NCBI GenBank assembly: GCA_009731375.1
Contig: BJOX01000109.1
Span: 605,734 to 658,606, forward strand
From: Paulinella micropora
Lineage: Eukaryota; Cercozoa; Imbricatea; Euglyphida
Direction: 5' to 3'
Length of the DNA stretch: 52,873 nt
A program made the position numbers and the translations under genes. The notes under the pieces are model-generated. The model saw only the letters and a program-made list of their open reading frames with translations, ran no database searches and was not told the DNA's origin. This document shows positions 1 to 10,900 of the stretch, in pieces. Position 1 is the first letter of the stretch. Every line of letters begins with the position of its first letter.

Positions 1-294
1 GCTCGTTCCATAAAGCGCCCCTTGCAGAACGAGCTCCCACCTCCATTACAGAGGGCCCAGTAAGCAGATGGAGTTTCGAGACTGTTCGACAGTCTAGTAT
101 AAACCGACAGAGCACTGTGGGTTTTATTCCGGGCTCAACAAGCGAGAAAGGGCACCCTGAGGGAACAGGATTGTGCTTCCCGTCGCTATTTCGGCATGTG
201 ACTTATAGGCGTATGGCTAGGCACACATAAGGCGTATGGCTAGGCACACATAAGGCACCCCACCACGGGCCCAGCACACCCACACCAACCCCTA

Positions 295-296
<2 letters not shown>
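1..296. other. Unannotated sequence at window start
   Basis: No credible coding region is seen. The only local structure is an 8-bp inverted repeat (GCTCGTTC/GAACGAGC) in the first 34 bases and a 23-base tandem duplication (GGCGTATGGCTAGGCACACATAA) near 208-254. Confidence 0.5.
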
Positions 297-364
<68 letters not shown>

Positions 365-519
365 GCATGGTGGATGGATTGCATGTCCCACCCAGTACAG
401 TGACTTACTCATCAACCAAATGGCCCACATGGACAAAGGAATGTAAGTAGATAGGTAGATAGATAGACTAGTAGGTAGGTAGGTAGGTAGGTAGGTAGGT
501 AGGAAGGAAGGTAGGTAGG

Positions 520-566
<47 letters not shown>

Positions 567-583
567 CCAGCTGGATAGCCAGC

Positions 584-652
<69 letters not shown>

Positions 653-689
653 GGATGGATGGAAAGATGGATAGATAGATAGGTAGCAG

Positions 690-764
<75 letters not shown>

Positions 765-838
765 ATATGTATATATATATATTTTAATATATATATATAT
801 ATATCTTATTTATATATATATATATCTTGCGCGCGCGC
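297..838. repeat. Microsatellite cluster (GATA, GTAG, TC, TA, GC)
   Basis: Consecutive simple-repeat tracts: GATA at 297-364, a mixed GATA/GTAG/GGAT tract at about 445-685, CT at 696-724, TA at 725-822 and a short GC tract ending at about 843. Open frames across the GATA tract only translate the repeat. Confidence 0.95.
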
Positions 839-1239
839 GCGCGCTCTTCCTCTTGTCTTGTCTTCCCTTTTTATCGTCTTTCGCTCCTCTTCTCTTGTCT
901 CTTTTCTCTTGGTAGGTTAAGGACGAAGTCACGAAAACATTTTAAGCAAACCAGACAAAACTTCATGAATACGAGTATGTTTTAAGCGAGGGAGCCATGC
1001 GCGCCGTGATCTTAACCTTTGCGTGCATACAGTTCTCAACTGCTTACCTCTTACCCTGGTGAGGACATCCTGTGAATGCAAAGACCTCAAAATGAATTTT
1101 TGTCCCTTATGTCTGTGTTTTCTTGTTTCTTCCTTTTAGTCTTTCTTTCCTTCTGCTTGCTTGTTGCTATTATTTGGTCGACCTGTCCTAAATTTTTCCC
1201 TTGACTTTATTTTGCGGTTACTTAGCTTACTTTGTAACT

Positions 1240-1290
1240 TATTTTTCTTTCTTCCTTTCTTTCTTCCTTATTTCTTCTCCTTATTTATTT

Positions 1291-1326
<36 letters not shown>

Positions 1327-1380
1327 TCCTTTTCTTTCGTTCTTTTTCTTTCTTTCTTTTCTTCCATCTTTACACTTTTC
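1240..1380. repeat. TTTC-rich microsatellite
   Basis: An imperfect TTTC/TTCC tract with strong strand asymmetry. Phe/Ser/Leu-rich frames across it are repeat translations and are not annotated as genes. Confidence 0.9.
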
Positions 1381-1607
1381 TTGTTTGCTAATGCTAGCTT
1401 GCTTGTATTTTTTCAGGCTAGTTTTCAGCTATTCTTTTTCTCCCTCACTTTGAAATAAAAATGTTATGGATTCTAACAAAGCTTGATAGCATTTTTAATT
1501 TGCCCCCCCCCTCAGATATAAAGAAAGCAATTAAAAGGAAAGTATGTTAATGTTTTCTGCGTTCCAACTAGCCCAACCTCTGTGCTTCAAATGGTGACTC
1601 TTTGAAA

Positions 1608-1608
1608 A

Positions 1609-1656
<48 letters not shown>
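1608..1656. repeat. TA dinucleotide array
   Basis: About 22 perfect TA units followed by degenerate AT sequence. The sequence on either side (1390-1607 and 1657-1841) shows no coding potential. Confidence 0.9.
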
Positions 1657-1658
<2 letters not shown>

Positions 1659-1841
1659 ATATAAAAATATATATGTCAAGGTTATGATACTACTACCTTG
1701 TCACAGTGTCATATTAATGCTATCTAAACTTCTTGATTCAGTATGTATGACTAAGTCAATGGCCCGGGACAAAGGCCTCCGCAATGCTTCCCGTCTTGAA
1801 CCGGCAACCGGTGCGTCCCCCTCCCCGTTGGAACATCAAGA

Positions 1842-2037
1842 CAATGGACAATTTTATTAATAATAGTATTTAGTCATACCGGCCCACCCCAAGGACAATT
1901 ACATATTTTACCTATATCACTCTAAGTGTAACGGTGACTTCAAAGCGTTGGCGGTCTGGGGTTGGGCACTTAGTGACGTGTCAGTAATTATTCAAATGTC
2001 TAAGTAAAAGTAAAGTTTCGAACCCTCTCGTCTATTG
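1842..2037. repeat. Partial copy of dispersed TIR element
   Basis: These 196 bases match 15959-16150 with a few substitutions and short indels. The second copy lies inside an element with terminal inverted repeats at 15935-16462. This copy begins inside the left inverted repeat and stops inside the element, so it is truncated at both sides. Confidence 0.85.
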
Positions 2038-2761
2038 GGTTATGGGCCTTGGCAGCGCTTAACTCTGGAGCACTGCAAGCAAGGAAGAAAGAAAACCGTC
2101 GCCGACCTGGGAGGCGACTGTCAAAAGGGGTGGTGCCACTCCAAAATTGGCACACAAAAAGGGAAGCTTCGCAACCCTGTGGCCGCTCGGTTTTGAACGA
2201 ATTGTACCTATCCCCGTTTTGGTTAGGTGACCCGTTGTGACCGCGTCGTGGGACAAGGCAAGCACATCAGGCACAACAACTGGTCTGCAACAACTAAATC
2301 AAAACGCAAAAGGACAGACAGCCTCTAAGACCTCAGACTCATGAGTGTTAGTACGCTAAGAGGCACTTTCAAAAACAAAGGCAGTATGAAGGGAAAAGGA
2401 CAATATGACGGGAGAACCCCGTTTAAAGCGTTTCAACGAGAGATTGTTTTGGCCATATGTAGGTTCTCGTGGTCGTTAGAGCCCCCATCAACTTCGCAGC
2501 AAGTAAACTCATTCAATGTTCAAGATTTTGAAGTGCTGTTTGCACGAATTCAATGTTTTTATTGGGAAGGGGTAGTCGTAACTTTTTTTTTCAGTGTATT
2601 AAAGGTATTGCTGTGTTCCAGAGTATGTTCTGAATTTTGACAAACTAATTTTCGACCTATGTTTTCCTAGTTTTCATTTTCCACCGTACTCCTCTGCAAA
2701 AACCCTTTGGCAGGATAACTCAACGTAACATTCGAATTCATTTGAGCACTTGTGCGTAAAA
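2038..2761. other. Unannotated sequence upstream of the gag-like gene
   Basis: Several short overlapping frames exist on both strands (for example 2341-2640), but none has a recognisable domain and they overlap each other. It may be the leader of the older retroelement whose gag-like gene starts at 2762. Confidence 0.35.
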
Positions 2762-4321
2762 ATGAGTGCCAGACTGCATCATGCAAAAGGACTTAAGGGG
2801 GCACTCAAGACCCCAGAAGAACACATTAGGTTAGTTCATGAGAATAATGTGAGTGCTCTGCATAGTAAAGAAAAGAAAGTCCCGAACTACATGTGGAAGT
2901 GGGGAGAGAGAGCAGGGAAACAGCAAGCAAGAGGGAGAGGAAAGATAGGGTTGAGAGAAAAGGAAGAGGAAGCTGAGTTAGACTCAGAGTCAGGGACAGA
3001 CAAGGAAAACCTTACATCTTATTTTACTGAGACAGAAAGGCAGCCTACTTTAGGGGGAGATAGTGGTAAGAGTGAGCAAGAGGGAGGAGAAGATCAGGTG
3101 GAGGAGAGGGGGAGAGTGAGTAGTCAGCTTTCACCTACTTATTCCACACCAACAACGACAACAATCAAGACGAAGAGCAAGGAGCAAGTAGAGGAAAAAG
3201 AGAAGGAAGATAGAATGATAGTAGCATATGAGGAGAGTTTGGAGCATGAGATGAAAAGACAGAGAGAGGAAGCTTTTTCGTGTGTGTTTGATAAGCTAGC
3301 AGGTAAAAGCCAAGACGAGTGTGGCAGATTTGGTGCGAGACACCTCACCAGACTTTGATCAGAACTTGCACACTGTGTGGGCCAGACTGATCAAAAGGTT
3401 TGGTAAGGTGAGTGAGGAGGATGTGCAAGATAAGATAAATGCGATGAATGCATGGACGTTTGATGAGGGGTGTGATTATCCTCGGCAGTTTGATGCGTTT
3501 GTTGCGTTAGATGAAGAGCCAAAGGCAGTAGGCCATAAAACACCCCACAGAACAATGGAAACAATAATCACTAATGCCTTACAAAACCCTGAGTATGCAT
3601 CAGAGGGGGTGAGAAAGGATTGGGGAGGATGGATGAGCACGCTGAAGATGAATAAGAAGCAGCATGCATGGTCTTTTGAGGAATGGTGGGAGGAGTTGGA
3701 AGAAAGAGCATTGGAGATAGATAGGAACAAAGAGAGAGAGAGAGAGAAGAAGATGAAGAAAGAAAAAGCACACGCAGGAAAAGATGCCACTAAAAGAGAG
3801 GAAGGGCAGAGAGGTGTGTGTTTTGGGTTTCAAAGAGAGAGTAGATGCAAGTGGGGGGATGAGTGTCGTTTTGTCCATACAGAGGGTTCAGTCACTATGC
3901 GTAGTGTGCCTGGGGTGTGCTACATGTTTGAACAGTCAGGCAGCTGTGATAGATCGAACTGTAGGTTTAAACACGCCACCACTAATAAGAAAGGGGGAGG
4001 GAAAGGGACAGGAACGAAAAAGAAGACGTGGAAGAAAGGAGAGAAATGTTTCAACTGTAACATAGAGGTGCATGTGTTCTCCGCATGTGAGAAGGAGTGC
4101 AGGATGTGTGGGGGTGAGCATAGACTGCATGCATGTGAGATGAAGAAGGCGAGAGAAGAGCCAGGTGAGAAGGAAGAACCGAGAGAGAAGGAAAATAGAG
4201 CAAAAAGGGAACATGGAAAGTTTGGTAGGGGGAGTAAGTCAGACACTTCTGACACAGATAGGGGGAGTGAGTCAGACACGGATGAGGAAGGTGAGAAGGT
4301 GAAAGCATTAAAAAGGACGAT
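2762..4321 (+). pseudogene. Older retroelement gag-like gene, 5' part, interrupted
   Basis: The first segment (ATG at 2762, stop at 3358) is charged and helical. A second segment in another frame is open from about 3301 to the retrotransposon at 4322, so one frameshift lies between about 3301 and 3356. The second segment carries two CCCH zinc fingers (CX8CX5CX3H and CX8CX4CX3H, around 3810-3975) followed by a zinc knuckle of spacing CX2CX4HX4C and a near-knuckle CX2CX3HX4C (around 4048-4130). Knuckles of this spacing are typical of retroelement Gag proteins, which bind RNA. The C-terminal stretch is acidic and Ser/Asp rich. The frame is cut at 4321 by an LTR retrotransposon and resumes in the same phase at 14822. 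It could be the ORF1 of a non-LTR element rather than an LTR-element gag; no reverse transcriptase of its own is visible. Confidence 0.6.
4318..4321. repeat. Target-site duplication, left copy (CGAT)
   Basis: The four bases before the 5' LTR equal the four bases after the 3' LTR (14822-14825). This matches the short target duplication made by Ty3/gypsy integrases. Confidence 0.85.
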
Positions 4322-4568
4322 TGTAGGCATCACCCCCCGGATAGCCGGTAAAAAGTACCCTTTTTCTTGTGTCAGGTGCACCTAGTTTTTTCCCATTATT
4401 TTCAATATCGTTTGGCCGGATTTGACCTAATGCCATTTTAACCTTGGTCTGTTGCCGTTTTCTTTTCGGCTTCACTGAGCTAATATAACGAGACATCATT
4501 CTCTTTTGGGGATTTGTGTCTGGTTGTATTACCGACTTTTTATTGAGCTATCTTCGGGGATTGTAACA
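4322..4568 (+). repeat. 5' LTR
   Basis: 247 bp, starting TGTAGG and ending AACA (TACA in the 3' copy). It aligns without gaps to 14575-14821 with two substitutions. The terminal TGTA/TACA inverted repeat is typical of LTRs. It should hold the promoter and R region, but no TATA box is obvious to me. Confidence 0.95.
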
Positions 4569-4586
4569 TTGGAGTCACCAGCACAA
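4569..4586 (+). promoter_or_regulatory. Candidate primer binding site
   Basis: Immediately after the 5' LTR the sequence reads TTGGAGTCACCAGCAC. The TGG one base inside fits pairing with a tRNA 3' CCA end. I cannot assign the primer tRNA from memory. Confidence 0.5.
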
Positions 4587-5329
4587 GGCTGATTTCTTTT
4601 CTGGCTTGTTTTTGGAACAGCAGAAAGAAAAATTGGACAGACCTATCTCTTCTGAGTAGGTGTTCCAAAAAACAAATACTCCAGCACATCCCCACACAGC
4701 TCTTTTTGCAAAACTAGACGTCTAGGCGTTTGTGAGTAGGTGTCTCAGTACCCTCTCCACAGCCTGTATCTGTGTCCTCACAAGGAGGCCAGACACCAGA
4801 CCTCGTAGCTGTTCTTTTGTTCTCTCTTGAGACAGAGACAGAGTAGGTCAACAGACGTACAAACAAACACTCACAGATACAAACAAACTTGAAGGACACG
4901 AGCGTAGTACTCTACCTTTCAAGTCTGTGCACTTTGTTGCCTCTCAAACCACACACATCAGAGTATTTTTGCAAATCTCTGACTGTCTTTCGACAATAGG
5001 TCTGAACAAGTGTCAGACGACAAGTCGACTTCTCAAGGAGTGCTTCTCTAGCCTCTTTGACATTATCTGTACATAGGTCCTCGTACCTCATAACAGATAC
5101 AACAACAAAAAGAGAAAAAGAAAAGAGGAGTGGAGAAGGAGATCAAATTTTCAGAGAAAGTCGTACAGATTACTTCTTTCTCACAAAAAAAAAAAACATA
5201 AGACATAGAGGTGAGACGCTCTCTCTCTATACTGTCTTTTCGTTTTTTCTCTCTATTCGTTCCTCATAGACGAACAGAGCAATTACTGGGTAGAAACAAC
5301 TCTGTCTCATCCGTATTCCTTCAGCATCC
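4569..5329 (+). other. Retrotransposon 5' leader
   Basis: A 760-base untranslated leader between LTR and gag. It contains an inverted repeat with arms at 4608-4619 and 4661-4673 (GTTTTTGGAACA against TGTTCCAAAAAAC), a possible packaging or dimerisation hairpin. Short frames here are not convincing genes. Confidence 0.6.
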
Positions 5330-7840
5330 ATGTCTACTAGGTCTGAAGACTGGCAGGAAGGAGGGGGGGAGAGTGAGCGAACCCCAGGAAACGAAGAGGA
5401 GTTCGTTGACTCTCATGCAGAAGGAGGAGATCTGGCACCTTCCTTTGACACAGGAGGAGCAGAGAATCAATTTTTTACTGCGCCTTCCTTTGACACAGGA
5501 GGAGCAGAGGAAGTCGAGGAGGAGGAGAAGGGAGGAGAGGAAGCGAGGTTTGTGGCCGAATATGGCAAACTAAGTAAGAAGGAGTTTGAGGAGAAGAAAG
5601 GGAAGGATGAGGCCTATAAATGGCTATACATTCCCCAAGAAATGCGATGGGGACAACCCTTGAAGAAGGAGGACATCTGTTACCCTCTCCCAAGGCAAGC
5701 TCTGCCTCTGGCAGAATTCCTCAGAGACGACGGTGCACAGTTACAGGTGCAACATGTCTCATTTGGGGACAATATGTCTTTACTGGAGCTACTCGACCTC
5801 TCATGGACAGTGTTTGAGTGTGCTATACTCTTTGAGTACCAGACTGGAAAGACTGTGCTGCCATGGAACACAAGAGCACTGGCTAGGTTGCTCGATCCTG
5901 GTCAGGACATTGATTCAATAAAGAGAGTGGAAAAGGAGTTTAAGTTCAGGAATCCAAAAGGACAGATCAATGTCATGGATGTGTCTCTGAAACTTATGGA
6001 GGCCAAGTTAGTGGACCTGGGTAAACTCCAACACACCCAGTTTGGCAGGGACCTTCACCCGGCCCTGAGGGAAATAGAAGGCGAAGCTGGAGGGGTGACG
6101 AGGATGAAGAAGCTGCATGCGGCCTTGGTGAAGGATGACGCATGGAAGAGGTGGGTCTTCACGAAGGATCATACGATCTTGGAGGGGACGGCCGCACCAC
6201 CCCCCACCAATAAAGCGGGAGAGAAGGAGTTGGCGGAGAAGGCCTTGTTCCTTCGGAAGGCAGCTGAGATCCTGTCTTTTTTTCATCATGCCCAAGAGCT
6301 GTATATCAAAGAGCTAGCGGCTGAGAAAGAAAAGAAGGAGATGGAGGCAAAGATTGCATTAGCCAAGGCGGCGGGAACAAAGGGACCGAAATATTCCTCT
6401 GGATCTTATATGGCTCCCTCGGGCCGCTCCGCCCCGTCAGCCCACACAGCCCCTTCGGCCCCTGCGACTAGCTCAGCGCCTACCACTGTCATTGTCAACA
6501 GTAATGACAAAAAGGACAGACAGGCTATCATACAGGCCTTCCAAAAATATACAAAGTCCGATGCCACTGCTCTGACGCTGTATGCAGAGACAGCGAGTCA
6601 GAAGGACACGGATGCGAACCTTCGAGACAAGCTCAGAAGAATTGATGCTTGTATGAAGCAGCATCCAACGGACGAAACACAGGAGTATGAGGCGTTGTAC
6701 ACCTTGTTGGACCCATCAATCATCACACAAGGGTTTGATGTTGGGGAGTACAAGGCGATGAGAGCGGTAGAGGTGGCGGCTAGGAGAGCAGCCTCAGACC
6801 TGCAATGCACGGTGCCAGTTGCCGTCCTCTTGCAATACTTTAAAACTCATGGGTATCAGCACCTGTGCACTGGTACTTTGATTGGGTTTGAGATTTTTCA
6901 AGAGGTGAACGAAGGGCTGGGCATTGGCACGAGGTTGGCAGCGATCCTCACTGAGGTCAGCGCCAAGTACGGGCTCTTTTATAGCCGGAAGTCTATCATT
7001 TTGTACTTCCTGAGTGCTTTGTGTACACGACACCCGAGCAAGCTCGCAAGGATCATACAGTCCTGTCCGACCTTCACGGCGGTGAAGACGGCGGATTTTT
7101 TAGAAACGAATATATACGAGAGGACTGTAGCGGCTACTCCGCCGGGCGACCTGTTCAAGGAGGTGCTCGACGCGTGTTCCGAATTGGACACGGCCACCGA
7201 GTCATTCTCCAGTGCCGCGACACAGGGGGTTGGAGGTGCTCAAGCAGCACATGCAACTCGAACGGCAGGTCTCAAGAGGGGGAGAGATGAGCCGACGCCG
7301 TGCTACCGCTATTTTTCATACATGGCGTGTAAGCATGAGGCACAGAAAGGAGTAGGCAATTGCCTCTTCAGCCACGACTCTCTTGATGATAGGCAGCGAA
7401 ATCTTTTCCTTAGAGAGCTCGAAGGCATGAAAAAGACCATGTACGCCATGTACAAGAAGGAGTTGGAGGAGGGGAGGTGGAATGCGAATATGGTCTCGGA
7501 TGCGGAGTTCCGGGAGGCCATCATTTACTTCCTTGACAGAATGAAGAGAAGGGAGAAGAGAGAGACATCGGGCCGATCAAAGGCGCCGACTAGAGGAGGA
7601 GGAGAGACGAGAGGATCGTCACGAGGGTCCCGAGGGACACCAAGAGGGGCGGCACCACGAGGACGAGGCTTTCGTGGAAGGGGAGGACGGACCCCAGCGC
7701 GCCCTCCCAGAGGACACGGATACTGGAATTATAGCACCAGTTCCAGCTCCAACTACCCCCAGCAAGCTTATACCGCTACGGAGGGGGGACGTCAAGACGA
7801 AGACACCGGCTCAGGTGAGCGTGTTGTCGTCGTAGACTGA
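5330..7840 (+). CDS. gag: Gag polyprotein with CCCH finger and RGG tail
   Basis: An 836-residue protein, the first long frame after the leader, with ATG at 5330 chosen because it begins the open frame. Gag forms the cytoplasmic particle and packages element RNA. Near the N-terminus a short acidic segment is duplicated (PSFDTGGAE twice, about residues 37-60). The middle is helical, with an Ala/Pro/Ser-rich linker near residues 355-385. A CX8CX10CX3H CCCH zinc finger lies near residues 657-682, and the C-terminus (about 750-800) is an Arg-Gly-rich RGG region, both suited to RNA binding. There is no classical CCHC knuckle. The frame ends at a TGA (7838-7840) followed by CGG and continues open in the same frame into pol, so pol may be made by readthrough or by splicing out the stop. 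Confidence 0.85.
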   Translation: MSTRSEDWQEGGGESERTPGNEEEFVDSHAEGGDLAPSFDTGGAENQFFTAPSFDTGGAEEVEEEEKGGEEARFVAEYGKLSKKEFEEKKGKDEAYKWLYIPQEMRWGQPLKKEDICYPLPRQALPLAEFLRDDGAQLQVQHVSFGDNMSLLELLDLSWTVFECAILFEYQTGKTVLPWNTRALARLLDPGQDIDSIKRVEKEFKFRNPKGQINVMDVSLKLMEAKLVDLGKLQHTQFGRDLHPALREIEGEAGGVTRMKKLHAALVKDDAWKRWVFTKDHTILEGTAAPPPTNKAGEKELAEKALFLRKAAEILSFFHHAQELYIKELAAEKEKKEMEAKIALAKAAGTKGPKYSSGSYMAPSGRSAPSAHTAPSAPATSSAPTTVIVNSNDKKDRQAIIQAFQKYTKSDATALTLYAETASQKDTDANLRDKLRRIDACMKQHPTDETQEYEALYTLLDPSIITQGFDVGEYKAMRAVEVAARRAASDLQCTVPVAVLLQYFKTHGYQHLCTGTLIGFEIFQEVNEGLGIGTRLAAILTEVSAKYGLFYSRKSIILYFLSALCTRHPSKLARIIQSCPTFTAVKTADFLETNIYERTVAATPPGDLFKEVLDACSELDTATESFSSAATQGVGGAQAAHATRTAGLKRGRDEPTPCYRYFSYMACKHEAQKGVGNCLFSHDSLDDRQRNLFLRELEGMKKTMYAMYKKELEEGRWNANMVSDAEFREAIIYFLDRMKRREKRETSGRSKAPTRGGGETRGSSRGSRGTPRGAAPRGRGFRGRGGRTPARPPRGHGYWNYSTSSSSNYPQQAYTATEGGRQDEDTGSGERVVVVD

Positions 7841-7915
7841 CGGGAGGAGAAGAGAGAGGAAAAGAAGAGAGAGAAGGAGATAAAAACTGTTCTTTTTAAT
7901 CCGACAGTCACAGTT
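7811..7915 (+). promoter_or_regulatory. Gag-pol junction: TGA-CGG stop and candidate in-frame intron
   Basis: Gag stops at TGA (7838-7840) followed directly by CGG. The same frame then stays open for 25 codons to the pol ATG at 7916. UGA-CGG is a known leaky stop context in several RNA viruses. Independently, CAG/GTGAGC at 7812-7820 looks like a splice donor, and a pyrimidine-rich stretch ends in CAG at 7907 or 7913. The implied introns of 93 or 99 bases are multiples of three and would remove the stop without changing frame. Either route would give a Gag-Pol fusion; which one operates is not decided by the sequence. Confidence 0.55.
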
Positions 7916-10900
7916 ATGCCTACTGTTGATGAACAGGATACGAACGGTTCCGTTCCTCCCAGACGTGAAGGTGAAGGCACACAGCCTCACAAGCCTCAAG
8001 GTAAGCACTTGCTAGTTCATCCTTCGAGAGCTAATATGATAAATGATGCGAATAGGAAGGCGAAGAAGGCGATGGAGGAGAGGAAGCCGAAACCAAAGGC
8101 TAGGTCTCCTCCTACGAAGAAGCAGCGGACCGTACCCCCGCCAAAGGACTCAATAGTCTCTGCTATAGACACGAGTACACTCGGTGTACCAGACTCTGTC
8201 CAAAAGACACTCGAGATACCGGAAGCCCCGGAGACTCAAGAAGTTAAGTTGGCGGAAAAGGGGGGAGAACGAGAAGAGGACAAGGAACTTGAGCTTAGAC
8301 TCAAAACCCTAGAACGAAAAATTCATGTGCTAGCGGCTAGTTTACATAGACCAGACGCGCTATGCTACACTGACCTCTTTTGTGAAACTTTACAAACCAC
8401 ATTAAAAGTTGGTAATGATACGATGGCGAATATTAATATTGTCGGCCAGAAGTTTTTGAATAGTCACCGGACATGGGTGGACAAAAACATTAGAAAAACA
8501 AAGGGGACCCTAAAAGGGGTAGGCAGCCGTACGGAAATTACGGGCATCGTCACATTAATTTTCAAATTGAAATCCGGTCGAGTATATCGTGCGGACCTCT
8601 ATGTTGTCCCCGATTACCACGGTTCAATCCTGCTGTCGTATGACCAATTGGCTACGATGGGGGCTGTGATCGATTGCGCCGCACGGCGGGTGATTTATGG
8701 AGTGAAGAATGGAGAGGAGGAGGATATTAATCCGATGACTGCTACTGACTCATACGAGGCTTTTGAGCTGAGTCTAGCAACGGAGAGGAAAAAGTTGGCC
8801 TTCGTACATGAGGCAACTGAAGCCTATGTACACCCCTATGTCACAGTGCCGGAGGAACTGACCTGGACCGACAATTGGGAGACGGAGATGCAGGCGTATA
8901 CGGTTACGATTCCCGCATGGGACAGAAAGTCTATTGATGACTTAGTCGTAGCGCGTAATGAGGAGATAATATGTGTTGCGAAACAGTGCCCGTCGTTGGC
9001 CAGATTCGCAGAAGGTGGCGGGGCAGATGTCCATATTACTAATGGCTACTGTTACCATGCGAAGGTGTCAGATGAGAAGAGAGAGGCGTTTGTGCCAAGG
9101 AGGAAGGGGCGTATCCCCGATACTCCAGCGGATGACATTAAAACTTTTATCACGAACTTTTGGGGCGATGTGCCTACCTGGCCGCGCTCATTAACTGAAG
9201 TGAAAAAGTGTCTACGGACTCTATTTGAGAGTAACAAGCCGTATACTGTCATTCTGCCATACAATGAGAAGGCGATCTGGGCACAGGAGATAAGGGACCG
9301 GCTTATTGATCATCCTATACCTGTTCCTTCTCGCAAGCAACAGTTAGTGGTGGCTTGTCGACTCGGGTCTCGGGAGCAGAGCAGTGCATACAAGCAAAAG
9401 CTCAGAGCCCAGGACAAGTTGAAATTGATACCTCAAGCTTTCACATGCTTTGATGGTTTCTACACCCGTAAGGCTCCGATACAATACGCGAACCTTATTG
9501 ATATGCTTGTCGGGCTGGGTCATGATGATGAGCCGGACACAGTCACGTATGAAAGAACGGGACTAGACGATTTGTCCGAGGAAGATTTGAGTTTGGAGGA
9601 GGACTTAGCGCCCCTCAAGGAGCATAAGAAGATGTCGGAGGAAGATTTCCAAGCGGCGGCGCGGAAAATTTTAGAAGAAGGAGTGGGTTCGGAGAGAGAG
9701 AAGGCGTTTCTCAAAGCTAAGATGGAGGCGTACAGAGAAATTTTCGACCCTCCTCGGGCAGGTGGTGTAAAGTCGGATGACTTCACTGCTGTCATTTACA
9801 AGATACCGGGTGCGGAGCCATCTCCGGCACCACGGAGGGCAAATTTGAGCATACATGAGGCAAAAATAGCGGAGGAGAATGTGAGACAGTTGCTCGATGA
9901 GGACTTTATTGAGAGATCTACATCTCCAATTGTCTCTCAACCGAAAATCGTCCCTAAGCCAGGAGGAGAATGGCGCTTGACGATCAATTATGCCCGTGTG
10001 AATAAGGTGCTAGAGGAAGAGAGAAATCCTCTGCCGACCTTAGAAGAAGGCAGAAGGGTGCTGCGGAATGCTAAATTCTATTCGGTCATTGACCTTAAGA
10101 ACGGCTTCTGGCAGATACCACTGGACGAGAAATCCAGATGGCTGACTGCATTCGTTGTGGGTATGGAAATATACCAGTGGAAGGTGCTTCCAATGGGACT
10201 CAAACAGGCCCCGGGGCTCTTTCAGAAGGCGATGCAGAAGATGTTGAGCGGTCAATATGACGACCAGTCGGAGGATGGTTTTATGAGAAGGAGAGGACAG
10301 AAGGCGGGAGAATATGCATTTTGTTACATCGATGACATCATCGTATACTCTAACACAATGGAAGAGCATATCGATCACTTGTCAGATGTCTTCAGGCGCA
10401 TCGGAGCTTTTGGCCTGAAATGCAACCTAAAGAAATGTCAGCTTGCCAGGACAAGTGTGACGTATTTGGGTTACGAGATTTCTCATAATAGGGTCTCGAT
10501 ATCGCGCGAAAAGAGGGAGGAGATCATGAGTAGACAGTTGCCAAAGAATCGCACAGAGTTACACTCTTTTCTTGCGATGGCACAGTACTACAGCCAGTTC
10601 ATACCCGATTGGGGTGCAACTCGGGCTAAGCTGGAGAAGATGATTGATTTTGGAGACTTTGAGAAGTGGGATGAGGAGGCTTTGCAGGCGTTTAATACGC
10701 TCAAAGATATCATTTATAAAGATCCCAAGGACGGCGGATTAGTACTTATGATGCCCGACTTTACGAAACCGTTCGTAGTCGACACGGATGCATCTAAGTT
10801 TGCGATTGGCGCGGTGCTGCAACAGGAAGATGAGGAGAAAAAGTTGCGCCCGATCATGTTTATTAGTAGAAAGCTGTGTGCGGCGGAGCGAAATTACTGC

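Noticed and set aside
2049-2640. Short frames upstream of the gag-like gene on both strands
   Set aside because: They overlap one another, have no domain, and do not join convincingly to the downstream frame.
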